Shown in pieces: positions 52,099 through 60,326 of a DNA stretch of 64,000 bases (positions within the stretch are counted from its first letter, which is position 1; the number at the start of each line of letters is the position of its first letter). Location: positions 1-64,000 of the forward strand of contig NZ_BMSX01000038.1 of NCBI RefSeq assembly GCF_014649375.1. The letters are read 5' to 3'. The notes beneath the pieces were generated by a model, which was given only the letters and a program-made list of their open reading frames with translations, was not told the DNA's origin and made no database searches. Source of the stretch: Streptomyces aurantiogriseus. GTDB lineage: Bacteria; Actinomycetota; Actinomycetes; Streptomycetales; Streptomycetaceae. The translations under genes were made by a program, and so were the position numbers.

Positions 52099-53655
52099 AT
52101 GGCCGACGGCGCCATGACCGCGACGTTCCTCGCCGTGATCGGCGCGGCGTCGCTGCTCGCCGTCACCGCACGGCGCCTGCGCCCCAGCGACCGGCTGCCC
52201 TCCCTCGAGGGCTGGGCGCTGGCCGACCGCGCCCTGGGCCCGGTGTGGACGTGGTTGCTGCTCGGCGGCACGATCTTCACCGCGTACACCTTCACCGCCG
52301 TGCCGGGGCTGGCGTACGGCAACGGCGCGCCCGCGTTCTTCGCGGTGCCGTACACGGTGATCGTCTGGCCGCTCGCCTTCGTCCTGCTGAGCCGTCTGTG
52401 GAGCGTGGCCCGCCGGCACGGCTACGTCACCGCCGCCGACTTCGTGCGCGGGCGGTACGGGTCGCCGCCGCTGGCCCTGGTGGTCGCGCTGACCGGGATT
52501 CTGGCAACCATGCCGTATCTGGCGCTGCAACTCCTCGGCATACAGGCGGTGCTGACCGCCGGCGGGGTCTCTCCGCGCGGTCCCGCCGGGGACCTGGTGA
52601 TGGTGGCGCTGTTCGCGGGGCTCGCGGTGGCCACGTACCGGCACGGGCTGCGCGCGCCCACGGTGATCTCCGCACTGAAGGCGGTGGCGGTGTTCGTCTC
52701 GCTCACCGCCGTGTGCTGGCTGGTCCTGGCACGGCTCGGCGGGCCCGGGCCGGTCTTCGAGGGCGCGGCCCGGCGCCTCGGCGGAACGGACCTCGCCCAC
52801 TCCCCGCTGCTGCTCTCCCCCGCCCAGCAGCCCGCGTACGCCACGCTCGCCCTCGGCTCCGCGCTGGCCCTGCTGATGTACCCGCACGTGCTCACCGCCG
52901 GGTTCGCCGCCGACGGCCCGCGGACCCTGCGCAAGGTCTCCGTGGCCCTGCCCGCCTGGACGGGCCTGCTCGCCCTCTTCGGCTTCCTCGGCATCGCGGC
53001 CCTCGCGACGGGGGTGGAGGCTCCCCGGGGCAGTGCCGAGGCCGCCGTGCCCATGCTGGTCGACCGGCTGATGCCAGCGCCGCTGGCCGGGCTGGTGTTC
53101 GCCGCGATCACCGTGGGCGCGCTGGTCCCGGCCGCCGTCATGTCGATCGCCGCGGCGACGAGCTTCGTGCGGAACGTGTACGTCGAGTACGTCCATCCGA
53201 CGGCCACGCCCAAGCGGCAGGTGCGCATCGCCAAGGGCGTGTCGCTCACCGCGAAGGTGGGCGCGGTGGCGTTCGTGTTCGGGCTGCGCGACCAGGACGC
53301 CGTCAATCTCCAGCTGCTGGGCGGAGTGTGGATCCTGCAGATCTTCCCGGCCGTGGCCGTCGGGCTGTTCACCGCGCGGCTGCACCCGAGGGCGCTGCTC
53401 GCGGGGTGGGCCACCGGCATGCTGGCCGGAACCCTCATGGTGGTGCGCGAGGGGTTCTCGTCCCTCGTGCCCCTGGGGTTCGGAGCGCCGACGGTCTACG
53501 CCGGACTCGCGGCCCTGCTGCTCAACCTGGCCGTCGCGGTCACCGTCACCGCCGCCCTCGAACACTTCGGCGTCCCGCGTGGCGCCGACGCGACCGACCT
53601 GCCGTCCCGCCTGACCGTCAGGCGCCGCCCCGAGACGGGAGCGAACCACCCGTGA
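52099..53655 (+). CDS. Sodium:solute symporter family protein
   Basis: A 518-residue symporter with about 13 membrane helices, distantly like ActP/PanF. Family features include SLEGWALADRALGPVWTWLLLGG and TFTAVPGLAYGNGAPAFFAVPY in the first helices, the PHVLTAGFAADGPRTLRKVS loop and SIAAATSFVRNVYVEYV. The substrate is unknown; it is a different subgroup from the ActP-type gene at 35823. It overlaps the next gene, an ECF sigma factor, by 4 bases (GTGA), so the transporter and the regulator are coupled. The ATG at 52099 follows AAGGACGGTGA. Confidence 0.9.
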   Translation: MADGAMTATFLAVIGAASLLAVTARRLRPSDRLPSLEGWALADRALGPVWTWLLLGGTIFTAYTFTAVPGLAYGNGAPAFFAVPYTVIVWPLAFVLLSRLWSVARRHGYVTAADFVRGRYGSPPLALVVALTGILATMPYLALQLLGIQAVLTAGGVSPRGPAGDLVMVALFAGLAVATYRHGLRAPTVISALKAVAVFVSLTAVCWLVLARLGGPGPVFEGAARRLGGTDLAHSPLLLSPAQQPAYATLALGSALALLMYPHVLTAGFAADGPRTLRKVSVALPAWTGLLALFGFLGIAALATGVEAPRGSAEAAVPMLVDRLMPAPLAGLVFAAITVGALVPAAVMSIAAATSFVRNVYVEYVHPTATPKRQVRIAKGVSLTAKVGAVAFVFGLRDQDAVNLQLLGGVWILQIFPAVAVGLFTARLHPRALLAGWATGMLAGTLMVVREGFSSLVPLGFGAPTVYAGLAALLLNLAVAVTVTAALEHFGVPRGADATDLPSRLTVRRRPETGANHP

Positions 53656-54233
53656 GACGCAGACACCCGATTCCCGTGCCGGAGCCGTTCGTCGAGCAGC
53701 AGGCGCTCGCTCCCGTGGTGACCGACCCGGCCGAGCTGGAACGCGAGGCCGGCCTCGCCCGGCTCTTCGAGCTGCACTACTCCTCGATGCTGCGGCTCGC
53801 CGTGCTGCTCGGCGCCGACGACCCGGAGAACGTGGTGGCCGAGGCGTACTACCAGATCTACCGCAAGTGGCGGCGGCTGCGGGACGTCGAGGCGGCGGAG
53901 GCCTATCTGCGCTCCACCGTCTGCAATCTGACCCGGATGCGGATACGCCACCTCCAGGTCGCCCGCAAGCACGTGGAGAATCCACCGGAACTCCCGGACG
54001 AGACCGTCGCCTCCGCCGAGAGCACCGCACTGCTCCGCGACGACCAGCGGGTGCTGATCGACGCCCTCCAGCAGTTGCCGGCACGGCAGCGCGAGGCGCT
54101 GGTGCTGCGACACTGGCTGGGGCTGAAGGAGGGTGAGATCGCCGCCGCGATGGGCATCTCCTGCGGCTCCGTCAAAACCCACACCTCGCGCGGCCTGGCC
54201 GCCCTGACCCAGGCGATGGAGGCCCGGCGATGA
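53652..54233 (+). CDS. ECF-type RNA polymerase sigma factor
   Basis: A 193-residue sigma70-family factor with only regions 2 and 4. Region 2 (about 35-105) contains LFELHYSSMLRLAVLLGADDPENVVAEAY and the -10 recognition helix AEAYLRSTVCNLTRMRIR. Region 4 (about 130-190) ends with LPARQREALVLRHWLGLKEGEIAAAMGIS and the SVKTHTSRGL recognition helix. GTG at 53652 overlaps the symporter stop; its own stop overlaps the next gene (ATGA). The three coupled genes suggest a transport-linked sigma system, with the downstream membrane protein as a candidate anti-sigma factor. Confidence 0.9.
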   Translation: MRRRHPIPVPEPFVEQQALAPVVTDPAELEREAGLARLFELHYSSMLRLAVLLGADDPENVVAEAYYQIYRKWRRLRDVEAAEAYLRSTVCNLTRMRIRHLQVARKHVENPPELPDETVASAESTALLRDDQRVLIDALQQLPARQREALVLRHWLGLKEGEIAAAMGISCGSVKTHTSRGLAALTQAMEARR

Positions 54234-54544
54234 CGCATCGAGATGCGACTCCGTCGCGTGGCACCGGTGCGGACCGCACGGAGCGGGAGCTGCGCGAAGC
54301 CCTGGAGGCGCTGGCCGGAGGCGTGCGGGCGGCCCCCGACGCCTACCGCACGGCACGCGGCGAATGGCTGCGCCGGGAACGCCGGCGACGGCTGGTGCTG
54401 GCCGTACTGATCGCCGTCGTCTTCACCCTGGCGACGCTGATCGGGCTGTGGGTGCTCAACCAGGCCCCCTCGGACCCCGGCGTGATCTTCTCAGGCACCG
54501 GCGACGCGGTGAGCCACGCGTCACTCCCCCGGCCGCACCCCTGA
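54230..54544 (+). CDS. Small membrane protein, candidate anti-sigma factor
   Basis: A 104-residue protein with a charged cytoplasmic N-terminus (about 1-55, rich in Arg and Glu; DRTERELREALEALAGGV), one membrane helix (about 56-77, LVLAVLIAVVFTLATLIGLWVL) and a short outer tail. The ATG overlaps the sigma factor stop by 4 bases. Topology and position fit a one-pass anti-sigma factor, but the usual zinc-binding HxxxCxxC motif is absent and the N-terminus is short. This role is an inference. Confidence 0.7.
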   Translation: MTHRDATPSRGTGADRTERELREALEALAGGVRAAPDAYRTARGEWLRRERRRRLVLAVLIAVVFTLATLIGLWVLNQAPSDPGVIFSGTGDAVSHASLPRPHP

Positions 54545-54577
54545 TTGCCCCCTGGTTCCGCCGGGAACCCGCACCCC

Positions 54578-56368
54578 GTGCACCCCCTGATCGAGGACTA
54601 CGCGCTCATCGGCGACGAGCAGACCGCCGCCCTGGTCGGCCTGGACGGCTCCGTCGACTGGCTGTGCCTGCCCCGCTTCGACTCCGCCGCCTGCTTCGCC
54701 CGCCTCCTCGGTGACGAGGAGAACGGTCACTGGCGCATCGCGCCCAAGGGCGTCGACGGCGGCCCCTGCACACGGCGCGCCTACCGGCCCGACACCCTCG
54801 TCCTGGACACCGAGTGGGAGACGGACGAGGGGGCGATCCGCGTCACCGACCTGATGCCGCAGCGCGACCGCGCCCCCGACGTCGTACGCATCGTGGAGGG
54901 CCTGCGCGGCCGGGTCACCGTCCGCAGCACGCTGCGGCTGCGCTTCGACTACGGCTGGGTCATCCCGTGGATGCGCCGGGTCGACGGCCACCGTGTGGCG
55001 ATCGCGGGCCCGGACGCGGTCTGGCTGCGCAGCGAACCCGCGGTGGACACCTGGGGCGAGGACTTCTCCACCCACTCCGAGTTCACCGTCGGCGAGGGCG
55101 AGTCGGTCGCCTTCGTGCTGACCTGGCACCCCTCGCACCACCCGCGCCCACCGCTCGTCGACCCCTACGAGGCACTGCGGGCCAGCGTCGACGACTGGCA
55201 GGCCTGGTCCGCCCGGTGCCGCTACGACGGACCCCACCGGGACGCCGTCATGCGCTCCCTGATCACGCTCAAGGCCCTCACCTACGTGCCCACCGGCGGC
55301 ATCGTCGCCGCGCTCACCACCTCCCTGCCCGAGGAGCTCGGCGGGGTGCGCAACTGGGACTACCGCTACTGCTGGCTGCGCGACTCCACCCTCACCCTCG
55401 GCGCCCTGCTGGCGGCCGGCTACCAGGAGGAGGCCGAGGCCTGGCGCGACTGGCTGCTGCGCGCCGTCGCGGGCAGCCCGGCGGACCTGCAGATCATGTA
55501 CGGGCTGGCGGGCGAGCGCCGGCTGCCCGAGTGCGAGCTGCCATGGCTGTCCGGCTACGCCGGCTCCCAGCCCGTACGCATCGGCAACGAGGCCGTGAAC
55601 CAGCTCCAACTGGACGTCTACGGCGAGGTCATGGACTCCCTGTCGCTGGCCCGCGCCTCGGGCATGTCGCCCAAGCCGCACATGTGGTCGCTGCAGTGCG
55701 CGCTGATGACGTGGCTGAGCGAGAACTGGCGGCAGCCGGACGAGGGGCTGTGGGAGGTGCGCGGCGGACGCCGCCAGTTCGTGCACTCCAAGGTGATGGT
55801 GTGGGTGGCCGCCGACCGGGCCGTCCGCGCGCTGGAGGAGTACCCCCGGCTGCACGGCGACCTGGAGGGCTGGCGAAAGCTGCGCGAGGAGGTGCATCGC
55901 GAGGTGTGCGAGAAGGGCTACGACCCGGAGCGGAACACCTTCACCCAGTACTACGGCTCACACGACCTGGACGCCTCCCTGCTGCTGATCCCCCGTGTCG
56001 GCTTCCTGCCGCCCGACGACCCGCGCGTGATCGGCACCATCGACGCGGTCCGCGAGGAACTCGGCCACGGCGGCCTGGTGCGCCGCTACAGCACCGACGG
56101 CACCACGGTCGACGGCCTGCCCGGCGACGAGGGCACCTTCCTGGCGTGTTCCTTCTGGCTCGCCGACGCGCTCCACATGACGGGCCGCACGAAGGAGGCA
56201 CGGGAGCTGTTCGAACGACTGTGCCACCTGGCCAACGACGTGGGCCTGCTGGCGGAGGAGTACGACCCGGTGAGCGGCCGTCACCTCGGCAACTTCCCCC
56301 AGGCCTTCAGTCACATCGGCCTGGTCAACACCGCCCTCACGCTGTTCGACGGCGAGGGGGCAGGATAG
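54578..56368 (+). CDS. Glycoside hydrolase family 15 (glucoamylase/trehalase-like)
   Basis: A 596-residue GH15 protein without a signal peptide. It opens with HPLIEDYALIGDEQTAALVGLDGSVDWLCLPRFDS, the hallmark of the family, followed by the NWDYRYCWLRDSTLTLGALL segment (first catalytic acid region) and GNEAVNQLQLDVYGEV. The C-terminal part has GTFLACSFWLADAL and YDPVSGRHLGNFPQAFSHIGLVN with the second conserved acid region. Actinobacterial members are often trehalases or glucoamylases; which one applies here cannot be told. GTG at 54578 matches the family N-terminus; the frame upstream is not conserved. The SDR gene follows 5 bases later. Confidence 0.93.
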   Translation: MHPLIEDYALIGDEQTAALVGLDGSVDWLCLPRFDSAACFARLLGDEENGHWRIAPKGVDGGPCTRRAYRPDTLVLDTEWETDEGAIRVTDLMPQRDRAPDVVRIVEGLRGRVTVRSTLRLRFDYGWVIPWMRRVDGHRVAIAGPDAVWLRSEPAVDTWGEDFSTHSEFTVGEGESVAFVLTWHPSHHPRPPLVDPYEALRASVDDWQAWSARCRYDGPHRDAVMRSLITLKALTYVPTGGIVAALTTSLPEELGGVRNWDYRYCWLRDSTLTLGALLAAGYQEEAEAWRDWLLRAVAGSPADLQIMYGLAGERRLPECELPWLSGYAGSQPVRIGNEAVNQLQLDVYGEVMDSLSLARASGMSPKPHMWSLQCALMTWLSENWRQPDEGLWEVRGGRRQFVHSKVMVWVAADRAVRALEEYPRLHGDLEGWRKLREEVHREVCEKGYDPERNTFTQYYGSHDLDASLLLIPRVGFLPPDDPRVIGTIDAVREELGHGGLVRRYSTDGTTVDGLPGDEGTFLACSFWLADALHMTGRTKEARELFERLCHLANDVGLLAEEYDPVSGRHLGNFPQAFSHIGLVNTALTLFDGEGAG

Positions 56369-56373
56369 GGGCC

Positions 56374-57129
56374 ATGGATCTTGGACTGAAGGACCGGGTG
56401 TACGTCGTCACCGGGGCCACGCGCGGCCTCGGCAACGCCGCCGCGCGCGAGCTGGTCGCGGACGGCGCGAAGGTGGTCGTCACGGGGCGGGACGCACAGC
56501 GTGCCGTCGACGCGGCGGCCGAGCTGGGGGCGAACGCGGTAGGCGTCGCCGTCGACAACGCCGACCCCGAGGCGCCCGCGCGGCTGATCGCGGCGGCCCG
56601 TGAGCACTTCGGGGGGTTCGACGGCATCCTCGTCAGCGTGGGCGGGCCGCCGCCGGGGTTCGTCGCCGACAACAGCGACGAGCAGTGGCAGACGTCGTTC
56701 GAGTCGGTGTTCCTGGGCGCGGTGCGGCTGGCGCGGGCGGCCGCCGCCGAGCTGGAGGCCGGGGGTGTCATCGGGTTCGTGCTGTCCGGGTCGGTGCACG
56801 AGCCGATTCCCGGGCTGACGATCTCGAACGGACTGCGGCCCGGGCTGGCGGGGTTCGCGAAGTCGCTCGCGGACGAGTTGGGGCCGCGGGGGATCCGGGT
56901 CGTGGGGTTGCTGCCGGCGCGGATCGACACGGACCGCGTGCGCGAGCTGGACGGGCTGTCGGCTGATCCCGAGGCCACCCGGGCCGCCAACGAGGCTCGG
57001 ATTCCGTTGCGGCGGTACGGGACGCCGGAGGAGTTCGGGCGAACGGCGGCTTTCCTGCTGTCGCCGGGTGCTTCTTATCTGACCGGGATCATGGTTCCCG
57101 TCGACGGCGGGATGCGGCACGGGTTCTGA
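56374..57129 (+). CDS. Atypical SDR lacking the Tyr-x3-Lys pair
   Basis: A 251-residue SDR-fold protein. The Rossmann cofactor loop TGATRGLG is intact and the C-terminus (GIMVPVDGGMRHGF) is FabG-like. The catalytic Ser is present (VLSGSVHEPIPG), but where Tyr-x3-Lys is expected the sequence reads TISNGLRPGLAGFAKSLADEL, so neither the Tyr nor the Lys is there. I recall a subgroup with the same Asn-Gly/Ala-Leu-Arg pattern, often annotated as 3-oxoacyl-ACP reductase. Activity is therefore doubtful or different. It lies 5 bases after the GH15 gene. Confidence 0.88.
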   Translation: MDLGLKDRVYVVTGATRGLGNAAARELVADGAKVVVTGRDAQRAVDAAAELGANAVGVAVDNADPEAPARLIAAAREHFGGFDGILVSVGGPPPGFVADNSDEQWQTSFESVFLGAVRLARAAAAELEAGGVIGFVLSGSVHEPIPGLTISNGLRPGLAGFAKSLADELGPRGIRVVGLLPARIDTDRVRELDGLSADPEATRAANEARIPLRRYGTPEEFGRTAAFLLSPGASYLTGIMVPVDGGMRHGF

Positions 57130-57155
57130 CGGTCCCGTCGTCGCTCGCGGTCGTC

Positions 57156-57743
57156 TCAACTGACCCTTTCCGCGCGGTGTTTGGCTGTCCTCATGCGGAC
57201 TTCCGCCGGCAGCGCCTTCAGGGCCGCCGATTCCCTCGCATGGGTCAGGGACTCCGTCGTCAGGTGGTCCAGGGTGTCCCCCGGGTCCACATGTGGCTCC
57301 AGGAGGAGGCGTACGTGGGCCTCGGGGGCGTCCCTGCGGCCCGTCAGGTGGGCGTGGGCGTGGGAGACGCCGTCCAGGCGGGACGCGTCGGCGGCCAGTA
57401 CGCTCTCCAGGGCGCGGCCTCGCAACAGGGCGCCAGCGCCGTCGCCGGTGTCCACGAGGACCTCGCCGAGCCGGCGGCGCCGCAGGATCGAGACCAGCCA
57501 CCACAGGGCGAGCAGCACGAGGACCGTGAGGACGGCGAGGACGCTCGGCCACCACCAGGTCTCGTCGCGCCAACGGGTGCGTTCGGCGGTGCTGAGCAGG
57601 ACGTCGTGGGGGCCGTCGTGGATCCACCACGAGGGCGGAGCGACCCCGAGGCCCACGGCCAGCACCGCGCCGCCGACGACGACGAGGACGAGGCCCACGA
57701 GCCCCAGTGCCACACGGTTGACGGTCCTGAGCATCGCCCTCAT
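57156..57743 (-). CDS. amaP: Alkaline shock response membrane anchor protein AmaP
   Basis: A 195-residue AmaP-family protein, the membrane anchor of Asp23-type proteins. Two membrane helices (about 8-34, NRVALGLVGLVLVVVGGAVLAVG, and about 64-86, WPSVLAVLTVLVLLALWWLV) are followed by a cytoplasmic domain with DASRLDGVSHAHAHLTGRRDAPEAHVRLLL. The start (ATG at 57743) overlaps the stop of the DUF6286 gene. It is the last gene of the five-gene Asp23 operon, and its function is probably envelope stress or wall homeostasis. Known Gram-positive AmaP recruits Asp23 to the membrane. Confidence 0.88.
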   Translation of the reverse strand: MRAMLRTVNRVALGLVGLVLVVVGGAVLAVGLGVAPPSWWIHDGPHDVLLSTAERTRWRDETWWWPSVLAVLTVLVLLALWWLVSILRRRRLGEVLVDTGDGAGALLRGRALESVLAADASRLDGVSHAHAHLTGRRDAPEAHVRLLLEPHVDPGDTLDHLTTESLTHARESAALKALPAEVRMRTAKHRAERVS

Positions 57744-58393
57744 CCCTTCCTGCCGGGCCGGCGCACCTGCACCGTCAGCTTCGGCGGACGCGCCAGGCCC
57801 AGGCCGCGGACCGCGTCACCGAGCACGGTGTCCAGGTCGGCGCGTACGTCGTCCAGGTCGCGGAAGTGGGAGACCGCGCGGACGTCGGCCCTGCGGCGGC
57901 CCGTGCGTACCCGCACCGACTGCACGCCGACGACCTCCATGGCCCGGTCGCGCAGCACCAGCGTGGCGGCGCCGCGGTGGAGTCCGGCACGGACGTCGGG
58001 CCGGGTGCGGCGCATGGGCAGGACGTCACGCAGGCCCGGGGTGACGGCGAGGACGATCAGCCACAGGCCGAGGGCGAGCGCGACCCCCGCGCCGACGAGC
58101 ACCCAGGGGTCGTCCAGGGGCCGTTCGGCGAGTTGCCGGGCGAGTTCCCGGCGGGCGTGCAGGGCGGGCCGGTCGGCGCGGACGGCGGCGATGTCGTAGA
58201 GGAAGGCTCCCGCGAGGGCCAGGAGCAGGAGCGCGACGATGCCCGCCGGGACGCGGCGCGCGGACCAGAAGCGGCCGCTGCGCGGGGCGGGGCCGGGCTC
58301 GGTCTCCGGCGGGTTCTCCGGTGGGTTCTCCGCGGGTTTCTCCAGGACCGGCAGTTGCTGTGTGGTGCCCTCCAAGCTCCGGGGCTCGCTCAT
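57740..58393 (-). CDS. DUF6286 membrane protein
   Basis: A 217-residue protein I recognise as the DUF6286 family, regularly encoded beside AmaP and Asp23 in actinobacteria. A Pro/Glu-rich N-terminal stretch with a repeated ENPPENPPE (about 22-31) precedes two membrane helices (about 48-68 and 97-117) and an alpha/beta domain (about 130-210; RAGLHRGAATLVLRDRAMEVVGVQSVRVR). The ATG at 58393 overlaps the stop of the Asp23-family gene by 4 bases. The domain resembles the AmaP C-terminus, so they may be partners or relatives. Confidence 0.85.
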   Translation of the reverse strand: MSEPRSLEGTTQQLPVLEKPAENPPENPPETEPGPAPRSGRFWSARRVPAGIVALLLLALAGAFLYDIAAVRADRPALHARRELARQLAERPLDDPWVLVGAGVALALGLWLIVLAVTPGLRDVLPMRRTRPDVRAGLHRGAATLVLRDRAMEVVGVQSVRVRTGRRRADVRAVSHFRDLDDVRADLDTVLGDAVRGLGLARPPKLTVQVRRPGRKG

Positions 58394-58809
58394 CGCGTCC
58401 TCCCGTGTACCGCGCCGTGCGCCTCCGTCAGGTGCAGCCGTTCGACCTGGACGGCGACTTCCGGCACCTCCATTCCCACCAACGCGCCTACCCGCTCGGT
58501 GACATGACGACGCACCGCATGACAGCGGGACCCGAGATCGGTCGGATAGTCGAGTTCGAGGTGGACGCGGATGTGGGCTGCTTCGATGGGGGTCCCCCCG
58601 CTCGAGCCAAGCCGAGAGTGGGGGCGTACGACGACGGTGACGTGCGGACGGGCGGCCTCGGAGGGCAGGCGTCCGACCGCCTCGAGTGCGGCCCGCGCGG
58701 CGATCTTGGCGACGACCCGGTCGGCGATCCGGGTCGCGCCGCGCTCCCCCGGCGGGACGACGCCGGCCCCGCTGCCGAGCGCGACGCTCCCCTCGCTCAC
58801 TTGCGTCAC
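58390..58809 (-). CDS. Asp23/Gls24-family protein with an inserted repeat
   Basis: A 139-residue Asp23/Gls24 (alkaline shock) protein. The family core reads ATRIADRVVAKIAARAALEAVG, then HIRVHLELDYPTDLGSRCHAVRRHVTERVGALVGMEVPEVAVQVERL. Between the two halves is a 13-residue loop (about PHSRLGSSGGTPI) encoded by a repeat (58586-58624) that also occurs downstream of tyrS; it keeps frame exactly. GTG at 58809 overlaps the stop of the small membrane gene (GTGA). It probably sits at the membrane via AmaP. Confidence 0.88.
   Translation of the reverse strand: MTQVSEGSVALGSGAGVVPPGERGATRIADRVVAKIAARAALEAVGRLPSEAARPHVTVVVRPHSRLGSSGGTPIEAAHIRVHLELDYPTDLGSRCHAVRRHVTERVGALVGMEVPEVAVQVERLHLTEAHGAVHGRTR
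58586..58624 (-). repeat. 39-base repeat inside the Asp23-family gene
   Basis: On the minus strand this reads CCCCACTCTCGGCTTGGCTC, then GAGCGGGGGGACCCCCAT. It matches the element at 33154-33194 at almost every base (about 35 of 39). Length 39 is 13 codons, so the reading frame is kept. The element is GC-rich, with a CTCGAG centre. Confidence 0.85.
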
Positions 58810-58991
58810 CGCCGCCGGTTTTCGCGCGTGCGGAAGAAGTCGCCGAGGTCCAGGTCCCCTTCCAGGAACCGGCCGACGACGAAGCCGATGGCGCCCAGGG
58901 CCGCCACCAGCACGAAGGCCCCGAACCCGCCGAAGTATCCGGCGAAGCCCAGCGCCATACCGGCGATCATGCCGACCATGGCCATGTTCAA
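58806..58991 (-). CDS. Small DUF2273-like membrane protein
   Basis: A 61-residue protein with two membrane helices (about 3-40, MVGMIAGMALGFAGYFGG and FVLVAALGAIGFVVGRFL) and a short basic tail, like the DUF2273 small proteins of Asp23 operons. TTG at 58991 is preferred because GGGGAG lies 6 bases before it; ATG at 58985 or 58979 is possible. The stop overlaps the next Asp23-family gene. A 38-base gap separates it from the first Asp23-family gene. Confidence 0.8.
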   Translation of the reverse strand: MNMAMVGMIAGMALGFAGYFGGFGAFVLVAALGAIGFVVGRFLEGDLDLGDFFRTRENRRR

Positions 58992-59029
58992 CGTGCACTC
59001 CCCTCACCGGTCGCCCGGTCGGCGACCCG

Positions 59030-59512
59030 TCACTGGAGCCGGGTCTGCGGCTCCTCTTCCTCTTCCTCGGGCAGCTTGACGTCGCTCACCGCGATGTTGA
59101 CCTCGACGACCTCGAGACCGGTCATCCGCTCGACGGCCGCGATGACGTTCTCGCGCACGTCCCGCGCGACGTCGGAGATCGCCACGCCGTAGACGACCAC
59201 GATCTCCAGGTCGAGCGCGGTCTGCACCTCGCCGACCTCGGCCTTGACCCCGCGCGCCACGGCCTTCGTGCCGCCGGGCACCCGGTCGCGTACGGCCCCG
59301 AAGGTGCGGCTGAGGCCGCTGCCCATGGCGTAGACGCCGTCAACATCCCGTGCCGCCATTCCGGCGATCTTCTCCACGACCCCGTCGGCGATCGTGGTGC
59401 GCCCGCGGGACGCCGGGGCTCCGCCGCCGCGACTGGTGGGCCTGCGGGTCTGCACCGCTTCGGTACCGCTGTCCGGGACCTGCGTCCGGTTCTGCTCCGA
59501 TGTCTCACTCAT
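59030..59512 (-). CDS. Asp23/Gls24-family alkaline shock protein
   Basis: A 160-residue Asp23/Gls24 protein, first gene of the operon. The domain covers about 38-145: TTIADGVVEKIAGMAARDVDGVYAMG, then EVQTALDLEIVVVYGVAISDVARDVRENVIAAVERMTGLEVVEVNIAVSDVKLP (read with gaps). The C-terminus is strongly acidic (PEEEEEEPQTRLQ). ATG at 59512 follows AAAAGGACG. Asp23-type proteins are abundant membrane-associated factors that affect wall stress responses. Divergent from the P10-family gene at 59600. Confidence 0.92.
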   Translation of the reverse strand: MSETSEQNRTQVPDSGTEAVQTRRPTSRGGGAPASRGRTTIADGVVEKIAGMAARDVDGVYAMGSGLSRTFGAVRDRVPGGTKAVARGVKAEVGEVQTALDLEIVVVYGVAISDVARDVRENVIAAVERMTGLEVVEVNIAVSDVKLPEEEEEEPQTRLQ

Positions 59513-59599
59513 CGCCGTACGTCCTTTTCGATGGTCCTCCTTCGACCACCGTAAGCGCGGTTGCCGAATCGCGCTCCGGGGATGCGGCACGCTGGAGTA

Positions 59600-60322
59600 A
59601 TGAAGGCGGATCGTTTGACGACTGCGGTACGGCATCAGCTCGGCCTGGGCAGACTGCTGCCCCTGGGCGGGCTGCGGGACGGCGCGTGGATCGCGGAGAG
59701 TGCGGCGGAGGCGGTGCTGCGACGGGCGGTGCGAGAGGTGCGGGGGGTGCGCCTGGGGCCCCTGCGCCTCGCGCTGGCGGATCCGGAGGGCGCGGAGGAG
59801 CCGGTCGTGCCGCCTCCGCCGAGTGCGCTGCCGCCGGGACCGTTGCGGGTGACGGCGGCCTGCGCGGCGACGGCCTCCGAGCCGCTGCCGGCGGCGGCGT
59901 CCCGGCTGCGTACGGCCCTGGCGACGGCCGCGGCGGAGCGGCTCGGGCTGGTGGTGGCGGAGGTGGATCTGCGGGTGACGGCTCTCCTGGACGAGGAGTT
60001 CGCGGAGGAGCCGGAGCAGGTGCGGCCACCGCAGTGGTCCGAGGCGGCTCGCGAGGGTGACGAGGCGCGTGCGGCCGACGCGGCTCTCGCCGTGCCGGGG
60101 GTCGCGGGGCTGACCGATGTGCTCGGACGGGCGGTGCGGGTCGAGGAGCGGCCGCACGCGGTCGCCACCGCCGCCGCCCTGCCGCGCCGGCACGTGCGCG
60201 TGGAGATCGCGGTGAGCGCGGACCACCGGGCACTGGACGTGGCCCGGGAGGTCCGTGGTGTGGTGGCGGAGGCGTTGCGGGATCAGCCGACGGTGGCGGT
60301 GCTGGTGACGGCGGTGGGCTGA
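59600..60322 (+). CDS. P10-family (Asp23-like) protein
   Basis: A 240-residue protein that Streptomyces annotation calls nucleopolyhedrovirus P10 family, a name that I regard as a chance match. The C-terminal 80 residues look Asp23-like: AVPGVAGLTDVLGRAVRVEERPHAVATAAAL, then RHVRVEIAVSADHRALDVAREVRGVVAEALRDQP. The N-terminal half has another LRRAVREVRGVRLGPLRLALADP segment, so it may hold two diverged copies. The gene is divergent from the Asp23 operon and probably works with it. ATG at 59600 is used; GGAG sits close, and ATG at 59582 is an alternative. Confidence 0.75.
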   Translation: MKADRLTTAVRHQLGLGRLLPLGGLRDGAWIAESAAEAVLRRAVREVRGVRLGPLRLALADPEGAEEPVVPPPPSALPPGPLRVTAACAATASEPLPAAASRLRTALATAAAERLGLVVAEVDLRVTALLDEEFAEEPEQVRPPQWSEAAREGDEARAADAALAVPGVAGLTDVLGRAVRVEERPHAVATAAALPRRHVRVEIAVSADHRALDVAREVRGVVAEALRDQPTVAVLVTAVG

Positions 60323-60326
60323 GCGC

